Shown: piece by piece, positions 6,083 through 13,624 of the stretch
Layout: each line of letters starts with the position of its first letter
Position numbering within the stretch: position 1 is the stretch's first letter
Assembly (NCBI GenBank): GCA_009700485.1
Contig: WLLZ01000031.1
Coordinates: forward strand, 1-16,948
Direction of reading: 5' to 3'
DNA from: Actinomycetota bacterium
GTDB taxonomy: Bacteria; Actinomycetota; Actinomycetes; S36-B12
DNA length: 16,948 nucleotides
Program-made: the position numbers and the translations under genes
Notes under the pieces: generated by a model
The model's database searches: none
Told to the model about the DNA's origin: nothing
The model's input: the letters and a program-made list of their open reading frames with translations, nothing else

Positions 6083-7328
6083 CCCCGTGAACTTCCTTCT
6101 CGCGCCAATCGCCGGGCAGCATGTGGTCGATAACGTCGTCAACTGTTACTGCACCTAGGAGTCGGTTATTTTCATCGACAACGGGTAGGGCGACCAAGTT
6201 ATAGGCCGCAAAAGTGCGCGCCACGTCGGCGAGGTTCACATTCGGGCCGATAGGCACCAGTGTGGTGTCGACGATTGACGAAATCATCGTTGCTGGTGGC
6301 TCGCGCAGCAACCGCTGGAAATGGCAGGCACCCAAGTACTTACCGGTTGGTGTTTCAGTGGGGGAGCGGGTCACATAAACCTGCGAGGCAAGTGCCGGTG
6401 AAAGATCAGCATTACGGATGTGGGCCAGTGCATCAGCAACCGTGGCATCTGCCGGCAGCACCACCGGCTCAGTCGTCATCATGCCGCCCGCAGAGAAATC
6501 GTCATAGGTCAAAAGGCGGCGAATATCCTCGGCTTCATCGGGCTCCATGCGCTCGAGGAGGTCTTCGGCTTGGGCCTTTGGTAGCCCAGAAATTAGGTCG
6601 GCGGCATCGTCTGGGTCCATTTCCTCCAGGACGTCTGCCGCGCGCTCTGCCTCAAGCATCTGCAAAATCTCAACCTGATCGTCTTCGGGTAATTCTTCTA
6701 AGACGTCAGCAAGTCGTTCATCGTCTAATTCACGTGCAACTTCAAGTCGCCGTTTTGGAGTTAGGTCATGTAGCACAGCTGCGATATCGGCGGCGGGAAG
6801 TGTTTCAAGACTTGCTAGCAGCAGTTCTGCCGGCTGATCCGCAATTGGTAGCGAGAGGCCGTGGATCTCTGGCCATTGAACTATGAAGCGTTCACCGCGG
6901 CGGCGAAATCCGTGCCCACCTTTTCGCACGAAAAGTTGTGACACTAGCCAATCTTGTGCGCGGTTTTGCTCAACGGCCATGTCGAGCACTGAAACTTGTT
7001 CACCGACCGCGAGAAGTTCAACGGTTCGGTCGAGGATTTCGGCGGTGACGAGTGTTTCATTTGGCCGCTGTTCAAAGCGGCGCAGATTCACCGTGCCGGT
7101 AACGATGATTTGGCCGGTATCAATATTGGTGACTTTGGTCATCGGGACGAAGATGCGACGACGCGGCTGCACCTCAACGACTAAGCCGGTAAGCCTTGGT
7201 GGGTTGTTACCACTACGGAGCACGACTATGGCGTCGCGGACTTTACCCAGTTGGTCGCCATTGGGGTCGAATACCCCAATACCGGCCAACCGGGCCAAGA
7301 AAACACGGGTCGCGGTGCTGGTCGTCAC
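6066..7328 (-). CDS. PRC-barrel / MgtE-N / tandem-CBS protein without MgtE channel domain
   Basis: A 420-residue soluble protein. Residues about 10-80 look like a PRC-barrel (GVFDPNGDQLGKVRDAIVVL). Residues 165-275 are the MgtE N-terminal superhelix with repeated short units such as DERLADVLEELPEDDQVEIL and ERAADVLEEMDPDDAADLI. Residues 284-405 are two CBS domains (MMTTEPVVLPADATVADAL and LVALPVVDENNRLLGAVTVDDVI). In MgtE Mg2+ channels this N-CBS unit senses Mg2+ and gates the pore, but the five-helix channel domain is entirely absent here. The length matches mycobacterial Rv1232c (from memory), so this is a family trait, not truncation. It may act on the DUF1003 partner downstream. GTG 7328 has no Shine-Dalgarno; TAGCCT lies 6 bp upstream. 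Confidence 0.9.
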   Translation of the reverse strand: MTTSTATRVFLARLAGIGVFDPNGDQLGKVRDAIVVLRSGNNPPRLTGLVVEVQPRRRIFVPMTKVTNIDTGQIIVTGTVNLRRFEQRPNETLVTAEILDRTVELLAVGEQVSVLDMAVEQNRAQDWLVSQLFVRKGGHGFRRRGERFIVQWPEIHGLSLPIADQPAELLLASLETLPAADIAAVLHDLTPKRRLEVARELDDERLADVLEELPEDDQVEILQMLEAERAADVLEEMDPDDAADLISGLPKAQAEDLLERMEPDEAEDIRRLLTYDDFSAGGMMTTEPVVLPADATVADALAHIRNADLSPALASQVYVTRSPTETPTGKYLGACHFQRLLREPPATMISSIVDTTLVPIGPNVNLADVARTFAAYNLVALPVVDENNRLLGAVTVDDVIDHMLPGDWREKEVHGGDHLG

Positions 7329-7334
7329 GACCGA

Positions 7335-7344
7335 AGGCTACCGT
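7335..7344. promoter_or_regulatory. Overlapping divergent -10 elements (MgtE-N operon and EamA gene)
   Basis: The gap between the two divergent starts is 23 bp. On the minus strand TAGCCT (7340-7335) lies 6 bp before GTG 7328; on the plus strand TACCGT (7339-7344) lies 7 bp before GTG 7352. The two hexamers share the bases TA at 7339-7340. Any -35 contacts must fall inside the opposite coding sequence, and neither is a good match to TTGACA. Confidence 0.45.
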
Positions 7345-7351
7345 CGCTGGC

Positions 7352-8278
7352 GTGTCCACAGCCCCGCAGCCATCAACTAGCCTCGGCCGGCCCCCCGCGG
7401 TGGATCTAGCCTGGCTGGGCGTGGCCATCGTATTTATCTCAACTTCGGGCCCGATCATTACGGTTATTGCTGCGCCGGCGCTGGCAATTGCCTTTTGGCG
7501 CTGCTTCTTGGGTTCGGGGGCGACCGGGGTTTGGGTCATGCTCCGCCAGCGTCAGGCACTGCGGCGACTGAGCCGGCGCGAGGTCAAACTCATGATCCTC
7601 TCCGGGCTTTTGCTCGGGGCACACTTTGCGGCGTGGATCCCGTCGCTGCGGTTCACCACGGTCGCCTCGTCAACCGCGCTGGTGGCAACCCAGCCGATCT
7701 GGGCGGCGCTCTTGGCGCGACTTCGCGGAGTCCACATTCCCGGGCAGGCCTGGTTTGGCATCGTGGTTGCGCTAATTGGGATCTTGATCTTGACCGGAAT
7801 CGACTTTACGGTCGACCCGACGCACCTCATTGGTGATGGACTCGCGTTACTCGGCGGCATGCTCGCGGCCGCCTATGTGACGGTGGCCGAGCAGGCCCGT
7901 CAGAGTGTCTCGACGTCGGTAACAACATTTGGGGTTTATGCGAGTGCCGGAGCACTGCTGGTGGTCATGTGCTTGGTGCTCAGGGTGCCGTTGGTGGGCT
8001 TTAGCCTGCAAGATTGGTTACTCATCTTGGCTTTAACAGCCGGCGCGCAATTACTCGGCCATACCCTCATCAACAAAGTGCTATCGACTACTTCGGCGAC
8101 GGTGGTCTCGCTGGCAATTCTCTTTGAAATGCCGGGCTCTACCTTGGTGGCAGCGGTGTGGCTGGGTCAGATCCCGCCACTTGGCATTATCCCGGCGGCT
8201 GCCTTGATGTTCGCGGGCCTAGTAATGGTGATTAGGTCTAGCCGTGTGAAAGAGGCCACAGAGAGCCCGCCAATCTAG
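7352..8278 (+). CDS. EamA/DMT-superfamily transporter
   Basis: A protein of about 308 residues with ten predicted membrane helices in two EamA repeats. The first includes LGVAIVFISTSGPIITVIA, the LALAIAFWRCFLGSG region and STALVATQPIWAALLARL; the second contains DGLALLGGMLAAAYVTVAEQ, a helix ending in GAQLLGHTLINKVL, and VSLAILFEMPGSTLVAAVWL. EamA proteins export or import small metabolites such as amino acids or nucleosides; substrate unknown. The frame is open from 7196, but that part overlaps the opposite MgtE-N gene. GTG 7352 is chosen because TACCGT ends 7 bp before it; GTG 7400, just before the first helix, is the alternative. It is divergent from the MgtE-N operon. Confidence 0.88.
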   Translation: MSTAPQPSTSLGRPPAVDLAWLGVAIVFISTSGPIITVIAAPALAIAFWRCFLGSGATGVWVMLRQRQALRRLSRREVKLMILSGLLLGAHFAAWIPSLRFTTVASSTALVATQPIWAALLARLRGVHIPGQAWFGIVVALIGILILTGIDFTVDPTHLIGDGLALLGGMLAAAYVTVAEQARQSVSTSVTTFGVYASAGALLVVMCLVLRVPLVGFSLQDWLLILALTAGAQLLGHTLINKVLSTTSATVVSLAILFEMPGSTLVAAVWLGQIPPLGIIPAAALMFAGLVMVIRSSRVKEATESPPI

Positions 8279-8309
8279 TTTTCGGTTAGGCGCCCACATG
8301 AAGTGTCGA

Positions 8310-8333
8310 TACGATCTGTTTGCCCTAAGGAGG
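8310..8333 (+). promoter_or_regulatory. Candidate -10 (TACGAT) and strong RBS for the CoA-ester lyase
   Basis: TACGAT at 8310-8315 is a fair -10 hexamer without a clear -35. AAGGAGG at 8327-8333, 4 bases before ATG 8338, is a near-perfect Shine-Dalgarno sequence and fixes the start. The 59-bp gap after the EamA gene contains no stem-loop terminator. Confidence 0.5.
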
Positions 8334-8337
8334 CCAA

Positions 8338-9300
8338 ATGTCTAGCCCAAGAGTGCTCCGTTCGCGTCGCTCGAATCTTGCGGTGCCTGGTAGTAGCCCC
8401 AAGATGCTCGATAAAGCCCGGGGCTTGGCTTCGGATCAGATCTTCATGGATATCGAAGACGCCGTCGCCCCGATCGCCAAGCCAGAGGCGCGCAAGAACA
8501 TCGTGGCTGCCCTTAATGAAGGCGGCTATGAGGGCAGGGTTCGTTCGGTTCGGGTTAATGACTGGACAACTCAGTGGACTTATCAAGACGTGGTCGAAGT
8601 TGTTGAAGGTGCCGGCCCCAACCTTGATTGCATAATGCTGCCCAAAGTTCAGACGGCCGACCAGGTAGTAGCCCTTGATCTACTGCTCACTCAAATTGAA
8701 AAGTCGAACGGATTTGAAGTTGGCCGAATCGGGATCGAAGCGCAGATCGAGAACGCGCTCGGCCTGATCAATGTCGATGCCATCGCACAGGCGAGTCCAC
8801 GGGTCGAAACCATCATCTTTGGCCCTGCAGATTTCATGGCGAGTATTAACATGAAGTCACTTGTGGTGGGTGAGCAGCCGCCGGGTTATGACGTCGGCGA
8901 CGCGTACCACTACATCCTGATGCGAATTCTGATGGCGGCACGAGCCTTCGACAAGCAGGCCATTGATGGGCCATATCTGCAGATTAAAGATGATGACGGC
9001 TTCCGCCGGGTTGCTGGCCGGTCTGCGGCCCTGGGCTTCGACGGCAAATGGGCTTTACATCCGGGTCAACTAGATGCAGCGAACGAGATTTTCTCACCGC
9101 GCCAAGATGACTATGACAAAGCCGAAATGATTCTTGACGCCTACGACTACTACACCTCGGCCTCAGGTGGCGCTAAGGGCGCGGCGATGCTCGGTGACGA
9201 AATGATCGACGAAGCTTCACGCAAGATGGCCCTGGTTGTTTCAGCCAAGGGTCGCTCTGCCGGTATGACGCGCACCCAGACTTTCACCCCACCGGAGTAG
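8338..9300 (+). CDS. HpcH/HpaI (CitE-like) CoA-ester lyase
   Basis: A 320-residue TIM-barrel enzyme of the citrate-lyase-beta/malyl-CoA lyase family. Visible are the phosphate-binding NLAVPGSSPKML (13-24), MDIEDAV (37-43), the RVND strand (72-75), MLPKV (100-104), EAQIEN (134-139) with the Mg2+-binding Glu, and FGPADFMASI (161-170) with the second Mg2+ ligand Asp165. These enzymes reversibly cleave 3-hydroxyacyl-CoA thioesters such as malyl-CoA, methylmalyl-CoA or citramalyl-CoA. The long C-terminus (GKWALHP, then a helical tail) resembles the malyl/methylmalyl-CoA lyases of actinobacteria rather than short CitE. An acyl-CoA dehydrogenase follows after 9 bp. A role in ethylmalonyl-CoA, glyoxylate or C5-dicarboxylate metabolism is plausible, but no other pathway gene is present in the window. 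Confidence 0.88.
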   Translation: MSSPRVLRSRRSNLAVPGSSPKMLDKARGLASDQIFMDIEDAVAPIAKPEARKNIVAALNEGGYEGRVRSVRVNDWTTQWTYQDVVEVVEGAGPNLDCIMLPKVQTADQVVALDLLLTQIEKSNGFEVGRIGIEAQIENALGLINVDAIAQASPRVETIIFGPADFMASINMKSLVVGEQPPGYDVGDAYHYILMRILMAARAFDKQAIDGPYLQIKDDDGFRRVAGRSAALGFDGKWALHPGQLDAANEIFSPRQDDYDKAEMILDAYDYYTSASGGAKGAAMLGDEMIDEASRKMALVVSAKGRSAGMTRTQTFTPPE

Positions 9301-9309
9301 AGGATTCAA

Positions 9310-10515
9310 ATGAAGAAGCTGGCTGAAACCGAGGGTCTCACTGAGATTCAAGTCGACATCATTGCTGCCATTCGAGATTTTGTTGACAAAGAAATCCTTC
9401 CTGTTGCAACAGAGCTTGAGCATAAGGATGAGTACCCGACCGACATCGTCAATGGGCTCAAAGACCTTGGCGTCTTTGGGCTAATGATCCCGGAGGAGTA
9501 CGGGGGCCTGGGTGAGTCTTTGCTCACTTACGCACTTGTTGTCGAAGAGATTGCCCGCGGTTGGATGAGTGTCAGCGGCGTCATCAACACGCACTTCATC
9601 GTGGCCTACATGCTCATGCATCACGGTACCGAGCAGCAAAAGCAGTACTACTTACCACGCATGGCAACAGGTGAGGTGCGTGGCGCCTTCTCAATGAGTG
9701 AGCCAGGTTGTGGTTCTGATGTGGCCGCTATTACCAGCAAGGCGGTCCCGGACGGCGATGACTATTTACTCACCGGCCAGAAAATGTGGCTAACAAATGG
9801 GGGCTCCTCAACATTGGTCGCAGTGCTGGTGCGAACCGATGCCGATGTGGCAGCCGATGCCAGCGTCTACAAGAAGATGTCAACTTTCTTGATTGAAAAG
9901 CCGTCGGGGTTTGGTGAAGTAATTCCGGGGCTAACGATTCCTGGCAAGATCGAGAAAATGGGTTACAAAGGCGTTGACACCACCGAATTGATTATGGACG
10001 GCGTCCGTGTTTCGAAGGACAATCTGTTGGGAGGTGAGCCTGGCCGCGGGTTCTATCAAATGATGGACGGCGTCGAAGTGGGCCGAGTAAATGTTGCGGC
10101 CCGTGGCTGTGGGGTGGCCCTTCGTGCATTCGAACTCGGTATCGAGTACGCCCAGCTGCGGGTAACTTTTGGTAAGCCCATCATTGAGCATCAGGCGGTC
10201 TCCTTTCGACTCGCTGACATGGCGACCAAAGTCGAGGCAGCGCATCAGATGATGGTGATGGCAGCCCGCAAGAAGGACTCCGGAGAGCGCAATGATCTTG
10301 AGTCCGGCATGGCGAAGTACCTTGCCAGTGAATACTGCAAAGAAGTTGTTGAAGACTCCTTCCGGATCCATGGTGGTTACGGATACTCGAAGGAATATGA
10401 AATCGAGCGCCTATATCGCGAGGCACCAATGTTGCTCATCGGTGAAGGCACCGCCGATATTCAACGCATGATAATTGCCCGCCGCCTACTCGAGGAATAC
10501 AAACTCCGCACGTGA
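9310..10515 (+). CDS. Acyl-CoA dehydrogenase family protein
   Basis: A full-length 401-residue flavoprotein. The N-terminal helical domain spans 1-120; signature 1 is AFSMSEPGCGSD (126-137), followed by GQKMWLTNGG in the beta domain, and signature 2 is RIHGGYGYSKEYEIERLYRE in the C-terminal helical domain. GEGTADIQ places the catalytic Glu at about residue 379, as in short/medium-chain enzymes. The reaction is FAD-dependent alpha,beta-desaturation of an acyl-CoA, passing electrons to ETF. AGAGGA a few bases before ATG 9310 and the 9-bp spacing put it in one operon with the CoA-ester lyase. Because of that partner a branched or dicarboxylic acyl-CoA such as methylsuccinyl-CoA is a reasonable guess, but the protein lacks the N-terminal extension of proteobacterial methylsuccinyl-CoA dehydrogenase and the substrate is not settled. 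Confidence 0.93.
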   Translation: MKKLAETEGLTEIQVDIIAAIRDFVDKEILPVATELEHKDEYPTDIVNGLKDLGVFGLMIPEEYGGLGESLLTYALVVEEIARGWMSVSGVINTHFIVAYMLMHHGTEQQKQYYLPRMATGEVRGAFSMSEPGCGSDVAAITSKAVPDGDDYLLTGQKMWLTNGGSSTLVAVLVRTDADVAADASVYKKMSTFLIEKPSGFGEVIPGLTIPGKIEKMGYKGVDTTELIMDGVRVSKDNLLGGEPGRGFYQMMDGVEVGRVNVAARGCGVALRAFELGIEYAQLRVTFGKPIIEHQAVSFRLADMATKVEAAHQMMVMAARKKDSGERNDLESGMAKYLASEYCKEVVEDSFRIHGGYGYSKEYEIERLYREAPMLLIGEGTADIQRMIIARRLLEEYKLRT

Positions 10516-10961
10516 GCATGACGCACGTGAGCATTTCGGACGCCAGCAGCGAGATCCCCTGCGTTGGCGCCGTCGTTTTTGATGACGCCGGCAGGCTGCT
10601 CTTGATCAAAAGAGGCCAAGAGCCAGCACTTGGTCGCTGGTCAGTGCCGGGCGGGCGCGTAGAGCCGGGCGAAAGCCACGAGGTGGCTGTTATTCGCGAG
10701 CTACTTGAAGAGACCGGCCTCGACATGACGGTGATTCGTGAAATCGGCACTGTGCGCCGTGAGGCACCCGGTGGTGGCACTTATGTAATTCGCGATTTCT
10801 TGGGTGAGTTAGTCGAAGCCAAAGCTCCCGTTGGCGGTGACGATGCCACTGACGCAAGGTTCTTCACGCTCGAGCAATTAAGTGAACTGGATACCAGTGA
10901 TGGGCTACTCGAAGCACTTACTGACTGGGGATTACTTCCCCCGCTCAACCCCGGGAAATAA
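10512..10961 (+). CDS. NUDIX hydrolase
   Basis: A 149-residue protein with a complete Nudix box at 48-70 (GRVEPGE, seven residues, then RELLEETGL), which binds Mg2+ and the diphosphate. Upstream GAVVFDDAGRLLLIKRG and LGRWSVPGG are typical of the MutT/ADP-ribose-pyrophosphatase-like group. Substrates are nucleoside diphosphates linked to another group, here unspecified. GTG 10512 overlaps the stop of the acyl-CoA dehydrogenase (GTGA), and ATG 10518 is two codons later in the same frame; either gives translational coupling, so it is probably the third gene of the lyase/dehydrogenase operon. Its 3' end overlaps the convergent HATPase gene by 17 bp with no terminator between them. Confidence 0.92.
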   Translation: MSMTHVSISDASSEIPCVGAVVFDDAGRLLLIKRGQEPALGRWSVPGGRVEPGESHEVAVIRELLEETGLDMTVIREIGTVRREAPGGGTYVIRDFLGELVEAKAPVGGDDATDARFFTLEQLSELDTSDGLLEALTDWGLLPPLNPGK

Positions 10962-11361
10962 CAGCCCAAACGGTAGTTGATCCGGAGGTGACGTCGGCAC
11001 CCCAAGTACTTGACAGCACGTTCACCAAATTTAGGCCCCGCCCACCGACGGTGTCGCTGTTTGTTGGCATGGTGGCCAACTTTGGCGCTGTTCCGCCCAC
11101 CCGGTTCGAATTAGAAACTTCAATCCTCAGGTGCTCACGGTCGATCACGAATTTCAGTAGCTGCGGCGGGCTTCCGTGCAAGATCGCATTGGTGCACAGC
11201 TCTGAGGTGACAGCTGCGGCGACTTCAGCAGCTTCGGTATCTTGGGTATCGCTGGTATAGCTGGCATGACCGTATTCGGCAAGAGCGGATCGGACAAAAT
11301 CGCGGCCGGCGGCGGCCGCGGTGGTATCCGCGGGGAGCGTCCAACTATGTGTCACGGTCAT
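10945..11361 (-). CDS. RsbW-like HATPase_c_2 (anti-sigma-factor-type ATP-binding protein)
   Basis: A 138-residue single-domain GHKL ATPase. The N box is ELCTNAILHG (54-63), with the Mg2+-binding Asn58; the G2 box is GGRGLNLV (106-113). The G1 box is unusual: where VxDxG is expected the sequence reads EVSNSNRVGG, with Asn in place of Asp, so adenine binding may be changed. Relatives are serine kinases that hold sigma factors or phosphorylate anti-anti-sigma proteins; very many actinobacterial copies are orphans. No sigma factor, STAS-domain protein or PP2C phosphatase lies in the window. It follows the DEAD helicase by 23 bp on the same strand and may share its transcript. No strong ribosome binding site precedes the ATG. 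Confidence 0.85.
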   Translation of the reverse strand: MTVTHSWTLPADTTAAAAGRDFVRSALAEYGHASYTSDTQDTEAAEVAAAVTSELCTNAILHGSPPQLLKFVIDREHLRIEVSNSNRVGGTAPKLATMPTNSDTVGGRGLNLVNVLSSTWGADVTSGSTTVWAVISRG

Positions 11362-11384
11362 GGCATACCCGCATTTGATCGTAG

Positions 11385-12905
11385 TTAAACCTCGGTAGCT
11401 GGTTTCCCGCCACGGGTTCGCTGCCTGGGCCGCTGGGGTCGGTCTGCGGCCGGCTTGTCGCCCTTTGCCTTGTCGCCCTTTGCCTTGTCGCCCTTTGGCT
11501 TATCGTCCTTTGACCTATCGCTCTTCGCCTTATCGCCCCTTGCATTATCTGGGCGGTTGCTCTTGCCATGTGAGTGGCCTCGGTCATCAAGCTTTGGCTT
11601 TTTCTTGCCGGTCTCGCCGAGGTCTTCGACCCCTTCGGCGGCCAGGCCCTCGCGCGTGCGTCCGGCTTTGGGGAGTTGGCCCGTGGTGCCGGGTGGGATA
11701 CCTAGGCCGGTGTAGATGTGGTCACTGGATGAGTAAGTCTCGATCGGATCCTTGAAAGGTAGTTTCAGTGCCCGATCAATCATCTGCCAGCGCGCGATGT
11801 CTTCCCAATCGACCAAGGTGACAGCAACACCGGAGGCACCTGCTCGGCCGGTGCGACCAATTCGGTGCAGATAAGTTTTCTCATCGTCGGGGCATTCGTA
11901 GTTGATGACATGGGTCACGCCGTCAACGTCAATACCGCGAGCGGCGACATCGGTTGCCACGAGCACATCAACCTTGCCATTACGAAACGCGCGAAGGGCC
12001 TGTTCACGTGCGCCTTGACCCAGATCGCCGTGCACTGTGCCAACTGCAAAACCGCGCTCGGTTAGGTCGTCGCAGATTCGCTGGGCCTTGCGCTTAGTGC
12101 GCGTGAAGATCATCACCAGGCCGCGATTATTGGCCTGCAAGATTCGCGCGAGGATTTCGATTTTGTCCATCGGATGCGCACGCCAAACGTGCTGCTCGAT
12201 GGTGTCGACAATGGCACTGTCGTCGCCGGGCTCGCTCGCGCGCAGGTGGATCGGCTGGGTCATGTAGCGGCGGGCGAGATTAACGATCTGCCCTGGCATG
12301 GTTGCGGAGAACAGCATTGTTTGCCGTTTTGCGGGGATTTCAGAGACGATGCGCTCGACGTCGGGTAAGAAACCCATGTCGAGCATTTCATCTGCTTCGT
12401 CAAGTACCAAGGTGCGAATCCCGGTGAGTATGAGGTCGCGCCTATTTACTAGGTCGATTAGTCGCCCAGGGGTGCCAACCACAACGTCAATGCCTTTGTG
12501 CAGGGCATCAATCTGCGGTTCATAAGCGCGCCCGCCATAAATGGCGAGGACTTTGATGCCCTTTAGTCGGCCGGCTCGTTCCAAGTCGGTTGCCACCTGC
12601 AGGCCGAGTTCGCGGGTGGGGCACACCACGAGTGCCTGGGGCACGCTGCGGTCGCCTTCGAGGTCGACGCGCTGGAGCAGGGGGATACCAAATCCGAGGG
12701 TTTTGCCGGTGCCGGTCTTGGCTTGACCGATTAAGTCCTTGCCCTCAAGGGCCAGTGGGATGCACATTTGCTGGATAGGGAAGGCGCGTTCAATGCCGTC
12801 AGCAGCGAGGGCTTCGGCGATTTTGGGATCGGTGCCGAGCTCTACGAAGGTGGGAGCCGAGGTTGGGTCGACCGGGGAAGTAGTCACTCCCTTGAGTCTA
12901 CCCAT
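11385..12905 (-). CDS. DEAD-box ATP-dependent RNA helicase (RhlE/DeaD type)
   Basis: A 506-residue superfamily-2 helicase. Motifs in order: Q motif FPIQQMCIP, Walker A AKTGTGKT, Ia PTRELGLQV, Ib TPGRLIDL, II VLDEADEMLDMGF, III FSAT, IV MIFTRTKRKA, V ATDVAARGIDV and VI HRIGRTGRAG. The two RecA domains fill about 1-385. The last 120 residues are a charged, probably disordered tail, with seven Lys/Asp pentapeptides (ARGDK-AKSDR-SKDDK-PKGDK-AKGDK-AKGDK-PAADR) encoded by a 15-bp DNA repeat. Such tails bind RNA; the family remodels structured RNA or ribosome assembly intermediates. M. tuberculosis rhlE (Rv3211, from memory) has the same neighbours. ATG 12905 follows GAAGGG by 3 bases; GTG 12887, six codons later, is an alternative. 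Confidence 0.95.
   Translation of the reverse strand: MGRLKGVTTSPVDPTSAPTFVELGTDPKIAEALAADGIERAFPIQQMCIPLALEGKDLIGQAKTGTGKTLGFGIPLLQRVDLEGDRSVPQALVVCPTRELGLQVATDLERAGRLKGIKVLAIYGGRAYEPQIDALHKGIDVVVGTPGRLIDLVNRRDLILTGIRTLVLDEADEMLDMGFLPDVERIVSEIPAKRQTMLFSATMPGQIVNLARRYMTQPIHLRASEPGDDSAIVDTIEQHVWRAHPMDKIEILARILQANNRGLVMIFTRTKRKAQRICDDLTERGFAVGTVHGDLGQGAREQALRAFRNGKVDVLVATDVAARGIDVDGVTHVINYECPDDEKTYLHRIGRTGRAGASGVAVTLVDWEDIARWQMIDRALKLPFKDPIETYSSSDHIYTGLGIPPGTTGQLPKAGRTREGLAAEGVEDLGETGKKKPKLDDRGHSHGKSNRPDNARGDKAKSDRSKDDKPKGDKAKGDKAKGDKPAADRPQRPRQRTRGGKPATEV
11461..11550. repeat. 15-bp tandem repeat inside the helicase C-terminal tail
   Basis: Six consecutive 15-bp units on the plus strand, CCCTTTGCCTTGTCG twice perfectly (11461-11490), then four increasingly diverged copies ending at 11550; a partial copy precedes them at 11446-11460. 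The unit is a multiple of three, so changes in copy number keep the helicase frame open and alter only the number of Lys/Asp pentapeptides. Confidence 0.85.
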
Positions 12906-12931
12906 TGGCCCTTCGCTAACCTCTCACCACC

Positions 12932-13624
12932 ATGGATCAGCCTTCTATTAAGACATTAGACACCGACCCGGAGTATCGGGCGGCTGTTGTCGATCTGCTC
13001 GCTGTCTTGGCATACGGCGCACTCACCGCTTTTGAGCGGATCGCCGCTGATGCCGTAATGGCTCCTACGGTCGATGACAAGGCGGCGCTTGCTGGCATGG
13101 CTACTTCGGAGTATCGGCACTTCGAAACATTACGTGATCGTTTAATTGAACTCGGGGTTTCACCCGAAGTTGCGATCGCACCATTTCGACAGCCCCTTGA
13201 AGAGTTCCATGCACATACGGCACCGAATGACTGGCTTGAGGGCTTGGTTAAGGCCTATGTCGGTGACGGTATCGCCCTTGACTTCTATGTCGAGATCGCC
13301 AAATATCTTGACCCTGAAACAAATGCCCTAGTACTTAGTGTGTGCGAGGAGATGGGTCACTCGGCATTTGCGGTCGATCGAGTGCGTGCGGCAATAACTG
13401 CTGATCCGCGTATTGGCGGCCGGCTGGCGTTGTGGGGCAGGCGCCTAGTGGGTGAGGCCTTATCGCAGGCTCAACGCGTTGCCGCTGAGCGCGATGCTCT
13501 ATCAAGTTTGCTAGTTGGCGGAGTGGATCGCCCAGGTGCTGACCTCGCCGAGATCGGCCGCATGCTTGCGCGCCTAACCGAAAACCACACCAAGCGCATG
13601 GCCGCTCTCGGCCTAGCTGCCTAA
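12932..13624 (+). CDS. Ferritin-like MiaE-type protein (MiaE_2 family)
   Basis: A 230-residue helical protein of the actinobacterial ferritin-like family annotated as tRNA-(ms2io6A)-hydroxylase-like. A four-helix diiron pattern can be read: E35 (AFERIA), E60-x-x-H63 (SEYRHFE), an acidic residue at D117 or E121 (LDFYVE), and E140-x-x-H143 (CEEMGHS). This is the E/ExxH/E/ExxH set expected for a dinuclear iron oxygenase. Whether it really hydroxylates modified tRNA is unproven. It is divergent from the DEAD helicase across 26 bp, the same pairing as Rv3211/Rv3210c in M. tuberculosis (from memory). ATG 12932 has no Shine-Dalgarno; TAACCT ends 9 bp upstream, so the leader is at most very short. 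Confidence 0.82.
   Translation: MDQPSIKTLDTDPEYRAAVVDLLAVLAYGALTAFERIAADAVMAPTVDDKAALAGMATSEYRHFETLRDRLIELGVSPEVAIAPFRQPLEEFHAHTAPNDWLEGLVKAYVGDGIALDFYVEIAKYLDPETNALVLSVCEEMGHSAFAVDRVRAAITADPRIGGRLALWGRRLVGEALSQAQRVAAERDALSSLLVGGVDRPGADLAEIGRMLARLTENHTKRMAALGLAA

Noticed and set aside
6083..6142. N-terminal extension of the DUF1003 protein
   Set aside because: It reads a shifted frame of the MgtE-N/CBS gene; GTG 6082 has a proper ribosome binding site.
11455..11755. Plus-strand ORFs rich in SPFAL/CRPLP repeats
   Set aside because: They are the antisense reading of the helicase tail's 15-bp repeat.
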